Shown here: in pieces, positions 21,010 through 30,180 of the stretch | Layout: each line of letters begins with the position of its first letter | How positions within the stretch are numbered: position 1 is the first letter of the stretch | Position numbers and translations under genes: made by a program | Origin: Stomoxys calcitrans | Taxonomy: Eukaryota > Arthropoda > Insecta > Diptera > Muscidae | DNA: 64,000 nt | Assembly (NCBI RefSeq): GCF_963082655.1 | Contig: NC_081553.1 | Span: forward strand, 47,852,541 to 47,916,540 | Direction: 5' to 3' | The notes under the pieces: generated by a model | Databases searched by the model: none | Told to the model about the DNA's origin: nothing | The model's input: only the letters and a program-made list of their open reading frames with translations

Positions 21010-21500
21010 TAGTATAAATCATTATCATAACTCAGGGGCAACATTTCGTACATATCAATGAGTGCAGTCGGATTCAAGTTCAAGCTCAATTACAAGGGGG
21101 CCTCCTTCTTATAGCCCAGTCCGAGCGTCATGCGGCACCTCTATGGGGAGAAGTTTTTATATGACTGTGAGGTACCTACTCATATAAAAACTTCTCCCCA
21201 AAGAGGTGCCGCATGCCGCTCGGACTCGGCCATAAGAAGGAGGCCCCTTATAATTGAGCTCAAACTTGGATCGGACTGCACTCATTGATATGTAAGAAAT
21301 TTGTCACTGATTTGTGATAGATGATTTATGCTAGATGAGGGAGTTAACGAATAGCTTTGCTAGAAGACGTAAAACGGAATGTCGCCTGCATCAGGAGGGG
21401 ATACTCAAGGCTGAAAATTTCCTTATGCTCTCGCCAGTATTCGAACCCAGGCGTTCAGCGTCATAGGCGGACATGATAGCCTATGCGCTACGTTGGCCTC
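21010..21500 (-). mobile_element. SINE-1 copy rearranged into a palindrome
   Basis: The minus-strand SINE-1 head is at 21425-21500 (B box complement GGATTCGAACC-like TATTCGAACCCAGG, A-box complement near 21485). The 3' part occurs twice in inverted orientation: 21049-21170 on the minus strand and 21178-21294 on the plus strand, meeting at a short CTGTGAGGTACC spacer. The stretch between 21300 and 21425 holds sequence not shared with other copies (GATAGATGATTTATGCTAGATGAGG). Confidence 0.8.
21049..21294. repeat. Large near-perfect inverted repeat (about 115-120-bp arms)
   Basis: ACATATCAATGAGTGCAGTC at 21049 is mirrored by GACTGCACTCATTGATATGT-like sequence ending at 21294, and GGAGAAGTTTTTATATGA is mirrored by TCATATAAAAACTTCTCC. 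The loop is only about 12-15 bp. Arms differ at scattered positions. Transcription through it would give a long hairpin RNA. Confidence 0.85.
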
Positions 21501-22430
21501 CCATAGGTCCTTGCTACATTAAATATTTTCCCTTTTGTCCTTTCCAGTATTACAAATATGCTTGGCTAAGCATAACTTATGAAAAACTACTGTGCAGCAA
21601 TGCATGGCACACTTCACTTTCAGCTTGCAGCGACGAAAAGCAAACAGAGCTCGAACTCCTTTCATTGTGACAGTAACATGGCACAGCATCGGAAAAATCG
21701 AAGGAGAAATTTAATAAAAATTAAAACAGCACCAAGTACCAAGAATGGAGAAAAGAAGCACAATTTTAATTGCCAAGTTAAGCGTCAAGTGTTATGAAAG
21801 TGGAGACACAAACCACCCTTGGGCAATTCTTTGGGCTTTTTTCAACGCTCAACTGTGGCCAAACATTTTTGTGCCTTTTTTTTGCTTGAACTTTTTGTTT
21901 CTGAGGAATTGGTTATGTTTTTTTTTCGTCGTATCCAATTTTGTGCCTAAATTGTATGTAGACATAATGATGGCAGACCACTATGTTTTTTTGGGTGTTG
22001 CGGTTGTAAGGACCCAACACTATGGCCGCGCCACTCCATGTACCCAACGTCATTTTCCATTTCATGGCAGCGGCGACATGCGGTTGGCTGCTTGTTTTGA
22101 GATGACGGACCCAACCGAAACTTTGTACATTTTATACTGTACTAAAATTTCACGTTCTAATTGAGTTTCAAGTGGCAGTGTGGAAAAGTGTATCCTTTTC
22201 TGTTGTTGATGTTTACGTTGCTGTTGGTCCAGCCAATACCCACCCACCTATTGCTCTTAGCTGAGACGACATGATTTTCACTGTGAGTTGGGTCTGACTT
22301 TAATTTAGAAGATTGCAATTCAGGGAAAGCGGAAGTATAGAAAGGGCTTTGTGAGTGAGCGTGTGTGTGTGCGTGTGTGTGAGTGTTATTGTGGCACAGT
22401 GTTTCAAGTACATTGAGGAAGGCATATTAT
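21501..22430. other. Single-copy-looking stretch with GT-rich patch
   Basis: No gene recognised. A GTGT-rich patch covers about 22352-22388. Frames of 65-139 codons (21473-22247, both strands) show no recognisable domain. The longest, 21745-22164, is Phe/Leu/Trp-rich without a clear signal or topology and is not called. Confidence 0.55.
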
Positions 22431-22529
22431 AACCGGCTAATGGGTTGACAGAGAGTAAACTCATAATGGTCTACTATAAAGGTATCGGGCTAAAATTTTG
22501 CACAATGGTGGTCAAATAATGTGAGGGGA

Positions 22530-22800
22530 TTAATAATGTAATCTTTCCGTTTGTACCACCTCAAAATATTGATATAAAGTATATGTATTCTCGATAGTCT
22601 TGATATACGTCTGTCCGACTGTCGAAATCACGATAGCAGCTCTCTGTTTGAAATTTCAGCTAAATCGGAAAATAAATGCGCCTTTTATGGTTTTTGGGGC
22701 CCAAAAGCTGAAGATGCTCTTTGAAGATCTCTATGGCAGCTATATCTAAATATAGCACGGTGTGAACCATTTTCGGTACAGATGTTTGACATTGGAGAAT
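22530..22800 (+). repeat. Degenerate HLE leader joined to repeat fragment
   Basis: Positions 22538-22630 resemble the HLE 5' leader (CTTTCCGTTTGTACCACCTC, AAATATTGAT, GTCTGTCCGACTGTCGAAATCACGATAGC). Positions 22650-22760 hold half-units read in the opposite sense ('CAGCTAAATCGG...ATAAATGCGCCTTTTATGG', 'ATGGCAGCTATATC'). There is no intact terminus; poly-A (22861-22875) and poly-C (22981-22996) runs follow. Confidence 0.55.
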
Positions 22801-23004
22801 GTTACGCTGAAAGTTTGTCTGTTTTAAGTAAAAATTTCATTAAAAATTTTATTAAAAGTTTCAAAAAAAAAAAAATTGTCCTTAAGAAAAATTATTTTTA
22901 GTCAGCGCTAGCCTGATGTTTATTTTGTTTTAATTTGATGGAAAACAAAATAATTTTGCGGGGAGGGCTCAGGCCCAATAGCCCCCCCCCCCCCCTCCCA
23001 CTGG

Positions 23005-23395
23005 CTACGACCCATCTGGAAGCAGGTTATTGACCAATTTGAATCATACCTGGCATAGTTATTGGAAGTCGTCACAAAACGCCATCTGCAAAATTTCAGC
23101 CAAATCGGATAAGAATTGCGCCCTCTACAGGTTCAACAAGTCAAATCGGGAGATCGGGTTATATCGGAGCTATATTAGGTTATGGGTCAATTTGCACCAT
23201 ACTTGGCACAGTTTTTGAAAGTCGTAACAAAACGCCACAGCAAAATTTTAACCAAATCGGATAAGAATTGCGCCCTCTACAGGTACGAGAAGTCAAATCG
23301 GGAGATCGGCTTACATCGGAGCTATATCAGGTCATGGATCAATATGAACCATACCTGGTACAGTTGTTGGAAGTCATAACAAAACGCCAAATGCA
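23005..23395 (-). repeat. Short subfamily-A array (about 2.5 units)
   Basis: Minus-strand subfamily A, with AAGAATTGCGCCCTCTACAGG at about 23111 and 23264 (153-bp step). Its right edge is cut by a SINE-1 insertion at 23396. Confidence 0.75.
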
Positions 23396-23655
23396 AATTT
23401 GCCAATGAACATTCCATCAATTAGTGCAGATCGATTCAAGTTTATGCTCAATGATAGGGGGCTTCCTTTTTAAAGCCGAGTCTGAACGGCGTGTCGCAGT
23501 TTTACATGGCATAGTACCTCACAAATGTTGGCAGCGTTAGGAGGGTAAAGCCACCGCAGAAAATTTTGTATGATTATATTGCCGGGATTCGAACCCAGTC
23601 GTTCAACGTCATAGACGACGGACATGCTAACCTCTGCGCTACGGTGGCCTTCATA
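23396..23655 (-). mobile_element. tRNA-derived SINE-1, nearly full length
   Basis: On the minus strand the head reads GGCCACCGTAGCGCAGAGGT (A box TAGCGCAGAGG) followed by GACTGGGTTCGAATCCCGG (perfect B box). The body has CGCTGCCAACATTTGTGAGG and the 3' end runs through TTGAGCATAAACTTGAATCG to GGAATGTTCATTGG. Part of the 'AACTTCTCTCC' segment is deleted. It clearly documents the promoter boxes of this family. Confidence 0.88.
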
Positions 23656-23873
23656 TAGTATTCTGTTATGACTCTCAACAATTGAGCCATGTGCGGTTCT
23701 CATCGGTCTATAGGTCCCACATTGTAGCAGAATCCATGGTGGTGGGTATCCAAAGTTCGGCCCGGCCGAACTTAACGCCTTTTTAGTTGTTTGTGTATAC
23801 AGTTTCTAGCAGAATCCATGGTGGTGGATGCCCAAATTTCGGCAATGCTGAACTTAGCACGATTTTACTTTTT
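23656..23873 (+). mobile_element. Two HLE 3' ends in tandem
   Basis: First 3' end: GCAGAATCCATGGTGGTGGG at 23729, hairpin AAGTTCGGCC/GGCCGAACTT at 23753-23773, CTTTTTAGTTGTTT. Second: the same GCAGAATCCATGGTGGTGG start at 23811, an eroded hairpin (AATTTCGGC/GCTGAACTT) and GATTTTACTTTTTTTT ending at about 23873. Only one truncated repeat unit precedes the first end. Confidence 0.8.
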
Positions 23874-25292
23874 TTTATACCATCCACCATAGGATGGGGG
23901 TATACTAATTTCGTCATTCTGTTTGTAACTCCTCGAAATATTCCTGTAAGACCCCTATCTGGGGTCTTGACTTCTTGAGCCTCTAGAGGGCACAATTCCG
24001 ATCCGATTTGGCTGAAATTTTGCATGAGGTGTTTTGTTATGACTTCCAACAACTGTGCCAAGAATGGTTCAAATCGGTTCATAACCTGATATAGCTGCAA
24101 TATAAACCGATCTAGGGCTTTGACTTCTTGAGCCGCTAGAGGGCACAATTCTTATCCGATTTGGCTGAAATTTTGCACGACGTGTTTTGTTATGACTTCC
24201 AACAACTATGCCAAGAATGGTTCAAATCGGTCCCTAACCTGATATAGCTGCCATATAAACCGATCTGGGGTCTTGACTTCTTGAGCCTCTAGAGGACACA
24301 ATTCCCATCCGATTTGGCTGAAATTTTGCATGAGGTGTTTTATTATGACTTCCAACAACTGTGTTAAGAATGGTTCAAATCGGTACATAACCTGATATAG
24401 CTGCCATATAAACCGATCTGGGGTTTTGACTTCTTGAGCCACTAGAGGGCGCAATTATTATCCGTTTTAGCTGAAATTTTGCACGACGTGTTTTGTCATG
24501 ACTTCCAACAACTGTGTTAAGAATAATTCAAATCGGTCCATAACCTGATATAGCCGCCATATCAACCGATCTGGGGTCTTGACTTCTTGAGCCACTAGAG
24601 GGCGCAATTATTGTCCGATTTAGCTGAAATATTGCATTAGGTATTTTGTAATGACTTCCAACAATTGTGTTAAGAATGGTTCCAATAGGTCCCTAACCTG
24701 ATATAGCTGTCATATAAACCGATCTGGGGTCTTGACTTCTTGAGCCTTTACAGGGCGCATTTCCTATCCGATTTGGCTGAAATTTTGCACGACGTGTTTT
24801 GTTATGACTTCCAACAACTATGCCAAGAATGGTTCAAATCGGTCTCTAACCTGATATAGCTGCCATATAAACCGATCTAGGGTCTTGACATCTTGAGCCA
24901 CTAGAGGGCGCAATTATTATCCGATTTGGCTGAAATATTGCATGACGTGTTTTGTTATGACTTTCAACAACTGTGTTAAGAATAATTCAAATCGGTTTAT
25001 AACCTGATATAGCTGCCATATGAGCCGATCTGGAGTTTTGACTTTTTGAGCCTCTACAGGGAGCAATTCTTACCCGATTTGGCTGAAATTTTGCACGAGG
25101 TGTTTTGTCATGACTTCCAACAACTGTGTTAAGAATAATTCAAATCGGTCCATAACCTGATATAGCTGCCATATAAACCGATCTGGGCTCTTGACTTCCT
25201 GAGCCACTAGAGGGCGCAATTATTGTCCGATTTAGCTGAAATTTAGCATGAGGTGTTTTGTAATGAATTTCCGAACTTAGCACGATTTTGCT
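23874..25292 (+). mobile_element. Helentron-like element HLE-10 (subfamily A), headless GTCY
   Basis: The 5' end TTTTATACCATCCACCATAGG starts at the T-run of the preceding 3' end. The leader stops after 'CGAAATATTCCTGTAAGACCCC' and joins directly to the array, so the GTCY tract is deleted. About eight units have CCTGATATAGCTG near 24085, 24237, 24390, 24544, 24697, 24850 and 25157, almost all in 153-bp steps. It ends with an abbreviated 3' end (CCGAACTTAGCACGATTTTG at 25268) lacking most of the hairpin and flows straight into the next element. Confidence 0.78.
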
Positions 25293-26080
25293 TTTTATAC
25301 CCACCTCCGAAGGATGGGGGTATATTCATTTTTACACCCACCACCGAAGGATGGGGGTATATTCATTTTGTCATTCCGTTTGCAACACATCGAAATATCC
25401 ATTTCCGACCCTATAAAGTATATATATGCTTGATCAGCGTAAAAATCTAAGACGATCTAGACATGTCCGTCTGTCCGTCTGTCTGTTGAAATCACGCTAC
25501 AGTCTTTAAAAATAGAGATATTGATCTGAAATTTTGCACAGATTCTTTTTTTGTCTATAAGCAGGTTAAGTTCGAAGATGGGCTATATCGGACTATATCT
25601 TGATATAGCCCCATATAGACCCATCCGCCGATTTAGGGTCTAAGGCCAATAAAAGCCACATTTATTATCCGATTTTGCTGAAGTTTGAGACAGTGAGTTG
25701 TGTTAGGCCCTTCGACATCCTCCGTAAATTTGGCTCAGATCGGTCCAGATTTGGATATAGCTGCCATATAGACCGATCCTCCGATTTAGTGTCTAAGACC
25801 CATAATAGCTACATTTATTATTCGATTTCGCTGAAATTTGGGACAGTGAGTTGCGTTAGGCCCTTCGACGTCCTTCGTCAATTTGGCCCAGATCGGTTCA
25901 GATTTGGATATGGCTGCCATATAGACCGATTTCTTGATTTATGGTTTTGGGCCCATAAAATGCTTATTTATTGTCCGATGTCGCCGAAATTTGGAACAGT
26001 GAGTGGTTTACATATATTCCCGAGGTGGTGGGTATCCAAAGTTCAGCCCGGCCGAACTTAACGCCTTTTTACTTGTTTTT
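25293..26080 (+). mobile_element. Helentron-like element HLE-11 (subfamily B), duplicated 5' tip
   Basis: The 5' tip occurs twice in tandem (TATACCCACCTCCGAAGG at 25295 and TTACACCCACCACCGAAGG at about 25333, about 37 bp apart). The leader (25366-25445), GTCY tract (25465-25488), about three subfamily-B units (25590-25990) and 3' end follow: CGAGGTGGTGGGTATCC (26020), hairpin AAGTTCAGCC/GGCCGAACTT, CTTTTTACTTGTTTTT. A compact, complete element useful as a structural reference. Confidence 0.85.
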
Positions 26081-27195
26081 GTTTTTTTTTTTGGCACACC
26101 ACCCAGTTGAACACAGTATCCGTTTTTATTTTCACAACCTTGCGCCAATAAATGTGTGTGTCAATCAAAAGTCGGTTTTGTTTGCTAAATTCGCCCGTTT
26201 ATTTACTTTTGGGCAAAGTCACGTTTTTATGTGTCTTTTAGATTAAATGTATTATTTTTCCAATTTTCCTTTTTGAGACATCGGTTCTGTTTTTATTTTT
26301 TTTTTTTTTTTTTGCTTGCAGTTGCTGTGGTTCACTACCATGGCTAATGCTGATGTTAAGACCAATGCCTGCTAAGGCCTCTTCTTTGCTGTGTGCTGTG
26401 AACGGGGTTAATAAAAATTGTCAATACATTTCGTTTCAGGCTGAGGTACCTTGAAGTATGGCGTTTTGTTTTAGCTAGAAACGCAGCTTTTTTGTTGTTT
26501 TTTATTTTTTTTAGCAAAAAAAGGCTTATTTACTGTAGGCCTTTTGGTATGGGCTTTTCCAAATAAATCATGAATTCCAGTTGTTTTGGTAGGATACCAG
26601 AAGGGCTGAAGGGCTTCGCTTATATTCATCAATTTGGGGAGTTTTCTCAAGAACTGTAAATACTTTGCTCCATGTTGAACATGGCTGGGGGTTATTGTAA
26701 TTTTTTGATTAGTTTCAGGCATGCTGCTCTTTCCCTTCCTTGGGCTCCCTTCAATTTATTTTTTTTTTGTTTTTGTTTTGTTAGGCTCCTGTTTTTGTTT
26801 TTCAATGTGGTTTATTTACGCTTGGCCCAAATGTAACGCAAACGAATACCAAGTAACGGTCAGCTAATTTAATGAATGTGTGAGGAATTATAAGCATTGC
26901 ATATGAAATTTCTTTGGGAAAACCTAGAGAGAGAGAGAAAAAAGGTGGAAAATGCCTTTAAATGTGATCCCTATAAGAGCAATATTTTCACGTTCGAAAA
27001 GCTCTGTTCTAGGGGTTGAATTTGGCTATATTGGTTGTTAATTGGTAGTTAAAAATGCTGCTGTTTTCCTTCAAATCCAAGTAGGATTTTACCTGAAATT
27101 TGGTAACTCACATCCACTTCAATTTTTGAATACTTTTGTCTTCCTCCACCGAACTTAAGCCCATATATCACCCAAAGACCTTCAGGCCTTTTCTT
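26081..27195. other. Single-copy-looking stretch with T-rich runs
   Basis: No known gene recognised. Homopolymer T runs lie near 26085, 26295 and 26760, and a GA run is at 26930. A polypyrimidine tract ending TTGCTTGCAG (26320) is followed by a Kozak-like ACCATGG and a short frame, described separately. A minus-strand 83-codon frame (26471-26722) has no recognisable domain. Confidence 0.5.
26340..26375 (+). other. Candidate terminal exon: splice-acceptor-like site, 11-codon ORF, AATAAA
   Basis: A tract of about 24 pyrimidines ends in a CAG at 26318-26321 that would suit a 3' splice site. Nineteen bases later ACCATGG begins a frame reading MANADVKTNAC and stopping at TAA. AATAAA follows at about 26410. 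The frame is too short to identify, and the arrangement could be chance in AT-rich DNA. It is the only place in the unique DNA where acceptor, start, stop and poly(A) signal line up. Confidence 0.2.
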
Positions 27196-27206
27196 GATGT
27201 AATGAG

Positions 27207-27560
27207 TTGTATACCATTGTAAGAGCGGATTGGAATAAATTTCGGCACAAATTCTGCACGGCTATCCCTTCTAGACCAGAAAAGGAATTGGAAGCTATGG
27301 AGGATATAGACATAGTAGTCAATCGGATCACGAAGACCCTGAATGATTCGCTTGTGTCAGCAAGCCCTAGTGCTAAGCCAATGGGCAAACAGCGCCCGCC
27401 ATGGTTGACCCCAGGCCTGGTTGGTCTATGGAAGTACTGCAGAAAACTTTTCAACAGAGCAAAAGCCACAAGAGCACCACACAATTGGGACATCTATAAG
27501 GCTGAGCTAAGAAAATATAGGGGCGAGTTGAAAAAACGGCTCGGAACAAGTCCAGGGTAG
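27207..27560 (+). pseudogene. LOA-type LINE ORF2: linker between endonuclease and RT
   Basis: The longest intact piece, about 115 codons: DWNKFRHKF..., 'IDIVVNRITKTLNDSL', GKQRPPWLTPGL and RKLFNRAKATRAPHNWDIYK. The GKQRPPWW-type stretch and the 'FNRAKA...W..YK' stretch are typical of the segment preceding the RT in LOA and related LINEs. It begins without a credible start codon and is an internal fragment. A frameshift follows near 27555. Confidence 0.75.
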
Positions 27561-27666
27561 AATTCTGCAGCTCCCTGGAGCATCTGAGGCCTCTAGGCTA
27601 AGGAAGATTCTGTCCTCAAGACCTATTAAGGTGTGGTATAATTAGAAGTCACAGAATGTATGGACA

Positions 27667-28190
27667 ATGTCTAATGAGGTAACACTAGAACTACTCGTTG
27701 ATACACATTTCCCGGGAAAATCTCCAAGGGACAACTTGGCGCCAGAAGAGGTTGGAATGCATTCTTCGGAGGTTATTTGCGAAATTGTGTCTGAACCGAA
27801 AATCCTTTGGGCGATAAGAAGTCTGGGCACCTTTAAGTCGTCAGGCCCTGATGATGTATGACCGGTTGAATAACAAGCTGTGTCTGATAAACTGGTTCCC
27901 TGGCTTAGGGAGATTTACTCTGCTTGTATCAGCATGTCATATATCCTGTGGGATGGAGGGACATGAAGGTCTTTTTCATTGCGAAAGCAGGAAAACCCTA
28001 CCACACGAAGGCCAAAAGATTTTCGTCCTATTAGTCTGTCATCCTTTATGCTGAAGACTCTTGAGAGGTTGATAGAAACATTTCTTAAGACAAAAATCCC
28101 TGGAGATCCCCCGTCGCCGCAGCAGCATGCATATAGTAAAGGCAAATCCACTGAAACAGCCCTTCACGACCCAGTCGGCTACGTAAGCTA
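27667..28190 (+). pseudogene. LOA-type LINE ORF2: RT N-terminal region
   Basis: Reads '...EVICEIVSEPKILWAIRSLGTFKSSGPDDV', where TGA replaces the following codon (27859-27861). In shifted frames it continues with KDFRPISLSSFMLKTLERLI and PQQHAYSKGKSTETALHD. These are RT motifs 0-2 (FRPISL and the HAYSKGKSTETAL block). The palm that should follow is absent: the sequence instead re-enters an earlier segment at 28200. Confidence 0.78.
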
Positions 28191-28199
28191 AGAAGTCGG

Positions 28200-28435
28200 C
28201 TAAGAAGTATCGGCACCTTTAAGTCGCCAGGCCCTGATGATGTATGACCGGTTGAATTACAAGCTGTGTCTGATAGACTGGTTCCCTGGCTTTGGGAGAT
28301 TAACTCTGCTTGTATCAGCATGTCATTTATACCTGAGGGGATGAAGGGACGCGAAGGTCTTTTTCATTGCGAAAGCAGGTAAACCTTACCAAACGAAGGC
28401 CAAAAGATTTTCGTCCTATTAGTCGCTTAGACGAC
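28200..28435 (+). pseudogene. Tandem duplicate of the RT N-terminal segment
   Basis: GGCACCTTTAAGTCGCCAGG (28212) repeats GGCACCTTTAAGTCGTCAGG (27825) at a 387-bp offset, and similarity continues to GATTTTCGTCCTATTAGTC. Both copies carry the same TGA after GPDDV, but they differ at many other bases and by small indels. The copy ends at an abrupt junction to the post-palm region. Confidence 0.82.
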
Positions 28436-29652
28436 GTTTTGGGCGCTTAGACCACGTGTCACGTATTGGGTATATACTGCAGTTGTCAGACCTATAATGC
28501 TATATGGTGTAGTGGTATGGTGAACGGCGCTTCAAAAGTCCAACTACAGCTCAATACTTAACCGAATCGAAAGGATGGCTTGTTTGTGCAACACAGCCGC
28601 ACTGAGGACGACACCATCTGATGCACCGAATTTAATGCTACATCTTATGCGTCTGGACATTGTGGCCACCCAAATTGCTGCGACCATTGCCCGTGAGGTT
28701 AAGGGAGCTTTCTCATTGGTCATGTGGCGGCTACGGACACTGTGTTATCTTTGATACAATATCCGATGTTCCAGGCAGTGTGGATTACACCCTACCGGAA
28801 CCGCTTTTTGATAAAAAATACTGTACCACTATGCCTGATAGAAGCGATTGGAACTACGACATCCCTGGTAACAGAAGTTACATAGACTTCTATACGAGTG
28901 GTTCCAAACTAAACTACCAGGTGGGCTTTGGGGTGTACTCTAAAGGTCTAGAACTGATTATATCGCAAAGTTTACCCGACCACTGCAGTGTGTATCAAGC
29001 GGAGATCCTTGCAATTAAGGAAGTGGTGGAATGGTTAAGATCTAAAGTCATTACGACGATTGGCATAAATATCTTCTCAGACAGCCAGGCAGCCATTAAA
29101 TCCCTTTAGAAAGTATTTCTGAACACAAAAACCGCCCTCGACTGTCACACATCTCTGAACGAAATGGTTGAACAGTTCAAAATTCACCTGTTCTGAGTTC
29201 CGGGCCACAGAGATATCCCAGGGAACTGAAAAGCGGATGAGCTTGCAAGACTAGGAACTATCCTACCTATGCCAGGTATACTGGAATCTGTGGGTATGCC
29301 TCTAGCGACATGTAAGCTAAGTTTTCAGGACCAGGCCCGAAGGACAACGAATGATAGATAGTCACAAAAAGGGGGCTGTCGGCATACCAAAACTATGTGA
29401 CCTAATCTAGACTTGAAGAGGTCTACTGCTTTGCTGTCATTGGCTAGAACAGACGTCTTAGTCATGGTGTTCGTCATGACAGGTCACTGTCTAATCGGGA
29501 AACATGCTGAGAAACTGAAGGTTGCCAGCAACGACTTTTGCAGAAGCTCTGAGGACATCGAAGTAGAAGTGACTATAGAACACCTTCTGTGTGTGTATCC
29601 CGCACTAGCAGTCAGAAGGAGTTCCACTTTAGGTTCTCATTTCTTTGAGTAG
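28436..29652 (+). pseudogene. LOA-type LINE ORF2: thumb, RNase H and C-terminal Cys/His region
   Basis: In shifted frames the start reads AVVRPIMLYG and ALRTTPSDAPN, the usual post-RT block. The RNase H domain spans about 28860-29240: FYTSGSKL (the first catalytic Asp of the TDGS motif replaced by Ser at 28897), VYQAEILAI (Glu kept), FSDSQAAI (Asp kept) and, after a stop at 29107, VPGHRDIPGN with another stop. The C-terminus carries 'TGHCLIGKHAEKL', IEHLLCVYPAL, a decayed Cys/His motif. RNase H would remove the RNA template strand during integration; this copy cannot. Confidence 0.8.
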
Positions 29653-29974
29653 CTGTCTGATTTACCGGATGTATGTTGGGGTTTTTGAAGCGATCTGGAT
29701 GGTTCAAGAGTAGGAACTAGCAGGCATCTTCCGTCTTCTGTTCATGTGGTATCACAATGGACGAAAACGTCCAAGTGAGTCTTATGGTAGACTGCCACTT
29801 AATGAGTTGCTTGACTCGAAAGGCATACCCATTGACTCCAGTTCCTCAGGAATGTTGAACTTAGTTTCTAGGCCTGCATTAACGTCTTGTTGGTGATTCT
29901 CTGGAATATCTCCTGGCCAAGTGGACTTTTAAGCTGCTTTTTCTAACAAGTGTAGGCTATGTAATTTGTCTATA

Positions 29975-30180
29975 GCGTAAGGAGGGCGTACCATACCCTT
30001 TAAACCTAAAACCTCAAAAGCAGACCGATCAGGACTTTACGGTACTGAAATTACTGATCGGGTGAAGATGGCGAAAAAAGTCTGGAAGGAGCAATAAGCT
30101 GTATAATTTGCTGATATCGGAAGAGGGCGGACCCTCACTCTTACCACAAAAGAACCATTCAAAACCATTAAAAAACGATA
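29975..30180 (+). repeat. Family-2 fragment
   Basis: One unit in the same orientation as the 3.9-5.9 kb array: 'AAAGCAGACCGATCAGGAC', 'GGAAGGAGCAATAAGCTGTATAATTTGCTGATATCGG' and GGGCGGACCCTCAC. It is diverged, with no termini visible. The roughly 160 bp before it (29816-29974) match nothing else seen here. Confidence 0.7.

Larger units (their letters stand above)
27196..29815 (+). mobile_element. LOA-type LINE, 5'-truncated and rearranged
   Basis: Non-LTR retrotransposon remnant lacking the endonuclease. It holds the EN-RT linker (27207-27555), the RT N-terminal region (27667-28190), a second copy of part of it (28200-28435), the region after the RT active site with RNase H and a C-terminal Cys/His stretch (28436-29652), and a 3' UTR with TGTGGTATCACAATGGAC (29743) and GACTGCCACTTAA (29795). 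The RT palm with its YADD-type active site is missing. The order and motifs fit the LOA clade. Numerous frameshifts and stops mean no product. Confidence 0.82.

Noticed and set aside
21745..22164. 139-codon frame in unique DNA with hydrophobic stretches
   Set aside because: Phe/Trp-rich composition arises from T-rich DNA; no recognisable membrane topology, domain or splice signals. A search against fly proteomes would decide.
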